Shown here piece by piece: positions 31,070 through 32,830 of a DNA stretch of 32,830 bases (position 1 is the stretch's first letter; each line of letters starts with the position of its first letter). The position numbers were made by a program, and so were the translations under genes. The notes below the pieces were generated by a model that was given only the letters and a program-made list of their open reading frames with translations, was not told where the DNA came from and did not search any database. This DNA is from Anaerolineae bacterium (lineage in GTDB: Bacteria > Desulfobacterota > Desulfobacteria > Desulfobacterales > ETH-SRB1). The DNA lies in assembly GCA_035529315.1 (NCBI GenBank), contig DATKWZ010000042.1, positions 1 through 32,830 of the forward strand. The letters are read 5' to 3'.

Positions 31070-31891
31070 ATGAAGGTAAATTTATCAAGGATTCTTACTA
31101 TAATTGCTTCAGCCCTTATTCTTTTCACCGCAACCCCCGCCCTGTCCTACGTCCCTGACGACCTTGATTTTGCTCCCATGGGCGATGGCGCTGTCAGGAC
31201 ATATACAATTCCCTCAATCAATTACAAAATGGTCTATATCCAGCCGGGCACCTTCATGATGGGCAGCCCTTCAAATGAGCCGGAACGCGACAGTGATGAT
31301 CGTCAGCATGAGGTTACTCTTACAAAAGGTTTTTACATGGGCGCGACAGAGGTTACTCAGGGACAGTGGCGAGAGATCATGGGAAACAACCCGTCGAAAT
31401 TCAAAGGAGATAATCTGCCGGTGGAGCAGGTATCCTGGAACGACTGCCGGGAATTTATAAGGAAGCTGAACAGTCAGGAGGGCGGAAACAAACACCGTCC
31501 GCCTACCGAGGCTGAGTGGGAATATGCGTGCAGGGCAGGGAGCAAAACAAGGTTTTGCTTTGGTGACAGCGATTCAAGGCTGGGCGACTATGCCTGGTAT
31601 TCTAACAACTCGTCATCAAAGACACACCCTGTTGCGGAAAAGAAGCCCAACGCTTGGGGTCTCAATGTCTGGGAGTGGTGTCAGGACAGTTGTGAGTATA
31701 GCGGTGGCGTTGTAACTGATACATATCGTGATGGTATTGAGGATCCGCTTTGTAACAGTGGCTCGTTCCGGGTGTATCGCGGTGGCAGCTGGGACGACAA
31801 CGCGAGGTTCTGCCTGTCAGCGTATCGCGACAGCAACACCCCGGACGTCAGGCTCAGCTACCTGGGCTTTCGCCTCGCCAGGACACCTTAG
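31070..31891 (+). CDS. Secreted FGE-sulfatase/C-type-lectin-fold protein, probable DGR target
   Basis: A 273-residue protein with a signal peptide (hydrophobic core, likely cleavage near S26, so exported). The FGE-sulfatase (SUMF1) fold is clear: YKMVYIQPGTFMMGSPSNE, TEVTQGQWREIMGNNPSKF, LPVEQVSWNDCREFIRKLN, RPPTEAEWEYACRAG, NVWEWCQD, YRGGSW and a closing YLGFRLA. The C-terminus after GGSW looks like a diversity-generating retroelement variable region: residues 242 onward have GAC, GAC, AAC, TTC, GAC, AGC, AAC, GTC, CTC, AGC and TAC codons, all ending in C, between invariant residues. The usual YDMxG before NVWEW is missing. It is followed by hairpins, an HRDC gene and an avd-like gene, as in DGRs. 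It probably displays a binding surface; the ligand is unknown. Confidence 0.85.
   Translation: MKVNLSRILTIIASALILFTATPALSYVPDDLDFAPMGDGAVRTYTIPSINYKMVYIQPGTFMMGSPSNEPERDSDDRQHEVTLTKGFYMGATEVTQGQWREIMGNNPSKFKGDNLPVEQVSWNDCREFIRKLNSQEGGNKHRPPTEAEWEYACRAGSKTRFCFGDSDSRLGDYAWYSNNSSSKTHPVAEKKPNAWGLNVWEWCQDSCEYSGGVVTDTYRDGIEDPLCNSGSFRVYRGGSWDDNARFCLSAYRDSNTPDVRLSYLGFRLARTP
31793..31861 (+). other. Candidate DGR variable region (VR)
   Basis: This is the codon block after GGSW in the C-type-lectin-fold protein. At the varied sites the codons all fit a template AAC (or AAT for the two TAT codons, AAG for CTG) in which only adenines were changed. The stretch at 31862-31882 (CTGGGCTTTCGCCTCGCCAGG region) is GC-rich and would be the homing (IMH-like) end. 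Elsewhere in the same gene third bases are mixed, so the pattern is local. The template repeat was not found in the window. Confidence 0.7.
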
Positions 31892-31923
31892 ATTTTGGTT
31901 TTTTACCTTTTTACCTTTTGGAA

Positions 31924-31991
31924 ACGCTGCGGCCTTATTGCAAGCGCAAGCAAAGCGAAGCTGCTATGCGCCTGCAATAAGGCCGCAGCGT
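31924..31991. repeat. Long hairpin repeat downstream of the DGR-type target gene
   Basis: Perfect 19-base arms (31924-31942 and 31973-31991, acgctgcggccttattgca and its complement) continue with one mismatch into a further five pairs around a GC-rich loop. No T-tract follows, so it is not a normal terminator. It lies about 30 bases beyond the target gene's stop codon. Confidence 0.85.
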
Positions 31992-32036
31992 GTGCGAAGT
32001 GATGCATGGTGTTTTGCTTAGTGTGTTTGGCTTGGG

Positions 32037-32060
32037 GTACAGGGGGCTTGCCCCCTGTAC
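32037..32060. repeat. Short perfect hairpin downstream of the DGR-type target gene
   Basis: GTACAGGGGG and CCCCCTGTAC enclose the tetraloop CTTG. No T-run follows. Short hairpins with a four-base loop are recognised downstream of variable regions in known DGRs, but this one is about 175 bases past the VR. Confidence 0.8.
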
Positions 32061-32128
32061 GCGGCAAATTTAAGGAATTGACTTTATATATTAAGGAAGA
32101 GCGACCAAACGCCTGGATTTTGTGATGT

Positions 32129-32566
32129 ATGTTCAAAATATTGACCATACCGTTTGATCGGACCAAGAAAGGTTTTAACGAAGACGGATTGAATAAATTT
32201 GTTCTGAATAAGCATGTAAAAAGCTATAGGGCTGAATTTTTTCAGGACGGTGAGGATAAATACTGGACTGTGTTTCTTGAGTATGATCCGGTTTTTGAAA
32301 AGACGTCGGGCAAGGAGGCGGAAGGTTTTGACGAAGGGCAGAAGCTGCTGCTGGAGCGATTGAAAGCATGGCGCAAGGAAAAAGCTGATAAGGAAGGGGT
32401 GCCTGTGTATATCATCGGCACAAACAGGGAATTTGCCGATATTGTGTGCATTGCTCCCAGAAGTTTGGAACAAATCAAAACCATAAAGGGCTTCGGCAAT
32501 GCCAAGGTGTCGAAATACGGCCATGAGATCATTGAAATTATAAAAGGATTTTATGGCAAAACATGA
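32129..32566 (+). CDS. HRDC-domain protein, probable DGR accessory
   Basis: A 145-residue protein. The N-terminal half (MFKILTIPFDRTKKGFNED, then KHVKSYRAEFFQ and KYWTVFLEYDP) is a small conserved domain. The C-terminal half (about 71-142) is an HRDC nucleic-acid-binding domain, with KLLLERLKAWRKEKADKEGV, ATNR-like IIGTNREFADI, and IKGFGNAKVSKYG. HRDC proteins of this shape are a reported accessory class of diversity-generating retroelements. It sits between the target protein and an avd-like frame, whose ATG overlaps its stop (ATGA). No clear ribosome site precedes it. The biochemical role is not known. Confidence 0.82.
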   Translation: MFKILTIPFDRTKKGFNEDGLNKFVLNKHVKSYRAEFFQDGEDKYWTVFLEYDPVFEKTSGKEAEGFDEGQKLLLERLKAWRKEKADKEGVPVYIIGTNREFADIVCIAPRSLEQIKTIKGFGNAKVSKYGHEIIEIIKGFYGKT

Positions 32567-32658
32567 AAGAAGGTTTCCCAATTTTTGTTAAATGGTTCGA
32601 TGCAACCGACTGGATACTCGATACAGTTGAAAAATTTCCCAAATCTGAGGTATGTTGA
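32563..32658 (+). pseudogene. avd-like DGR accessory gene, truncated by an IS
   Basis: The frame opens inside the HRDC stop codon and starts MKEGFPIFVKWFDATDWILD, then TVEKFPKSE. This matches the N-terminus of the four-helix-bundle Avd proteins, which pair with the DGR reverse transcriptase and help variable-region homing. The match stops after about 30 codons at 32652, where an IS3-type end begins; the frame ends at TGA 32656-32658. Avd proteins are normally 110-130 residues. Whether the rest continues past the IS cannot be seen. Confidence 0.75.
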
Positions 32659-32830
32659 AAAAAGTGGACACCAATGTTAAGGCTGAATTCGATACGGAGG
32701 TGTCACAATGGAGAGAATACCATATGGAAAGTACACGAAGGAGTTTCGGGAGGAGGCGGTAAGGCTTGTGGTTGAAGGAGGGTTATCAATCCCTGAGGCT
32801 GGAAGGCGGTTATCGCTGGCGCCATCAACT
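32653..32830 (+). mobile_element. IS3-family insertion sequence, left end (partial)
   Basis: The end sequence TGTTGAAAAAAGTGGACACC (32653-32672) has the TG...GTGGACAC form seen at many IS3-family ends. It lies directly where avd homology stops, and an OrfA-type gene follows in the same orientation. The element continues beyond the window, so the right end and target duplication are not visible. Confidence 0.7.
32708..32830 (+). CDS. IS3-family transposase OrfA (3' partial)
   Basis: The first 41 codons are seen: MERIPYGKYTKEFREEAVRL, then VVEGGLSIPEAGRRLSLAPST. This is the helix-turn-helix start of IS3/IS911-type OrfA transposases (Y-T-K-E-F-R-E-E-A-V-R-L, S-I-x-E-A-x-R-x-L). GGAGG at 32696-32700 lies eight bases before the ATG. 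OrfA binds the IS ends and forms, with OrfB by frameshifting, the OrfAB transposase. Confidence 0.85.
   Translation, partial: MERIPYGKYTKEFREEAVRLVVEGGLSIPEAGRRLSLAPST

Noticed and set aside
31728..32021. Plus-strand 97-codon frame overlapping the target gene end
   Set aside because: It is a shadow of the C-type-lectin-fold gene and the hairpin repeat in another frame.
32037..32060. Hairpin read as a rho-independent terminator
   Set aside because: No T-tract follows on either strand, so termination is not supported.
31903..32166. Minus-strand 87-codon frame after the DGR-type target gene
   Set aside because: It consists mostly of the long hairpin and the tail of the HRDC gene read backwards; no real gene is supported.

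Overview
The window looks like a chromosome segment of an anaerobic, Gram-negative, sulfate-reducer-type member of the Desulfobacterota (former Deltaproteobacteria). The reasons are a periplasmic tetraheme cytochrome c3, outer-membrane and LPS genes (lptD, hldE, kdnA/kdnB), a hom-thrH threonine route, and an AT-rich background with a few more GC-rich genes. The species assignment is inference.

Layout. 1-315: tail of a Phd-type antitoxin and a stump of its RelE/ParE-type toxin. 351-1724: a GC-richer FAD oxidoreductase. 1808-4687: moaC-mltA, then tatA/B-tatC. 4688-4829: a palindromic MITE-like repeat. 4967-5486: cytochrome c3 with a strong terminator. 5668-8670: a stand-alone GMP-synthase-type ATP pyrophosphatase, argJ and an RsuA/RluB-type pseudouridine synthase. 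From 19417 down to 8970 on the minus strand is a long co-directional cluster: purM, lptD, a NusG paralogue, an HU/IHF protein, holB, ricT, metG, kdnA, kdnB. 19580-24996 on the plus strand: alaC-hom-thrH, a ybgC-like thioesterase, hldE and a YggU/DUF167 protein. 25052-29829: initiator tRNA, an AT-rich origin-like gap, dnaN-gyrB and an unusual thymidylate synthase. 29838-30159 (minus): a decayed asnS.

30196-32830 is the accessory part. A ribbon-helix-helix/MazF-type toxin-antitoxin pair is bracketed by two copies of a composite repeat. After it comes the most notable item: a probable diversity-generating retroelement (DGR) target locus. It contains a secreted C-type-lectin-fold (FGE-sulfatase) protein whose C-terminus has the signature of an adenine-mutagenised variable region, two strong hairpins, an HRDC-domain accessory gene, and the first ~30 codons of an avd-like gene cut by an IS3-family insertion that runs off the window. 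No reverse transcriptase or template repeat is visible here.

How it fits together: lptD, hldE and kdnA/kdnB point to an LPS with heptose and 8-amino-Kdo. alaC-hom-thrH, argJ and purM cover amino-acid and purine synthesis. dnaN, gyrB, holB and the HU/IHF protein serve replication and the nucleoid. The right end is a repeat-rich, decaying and insertion-prone region.
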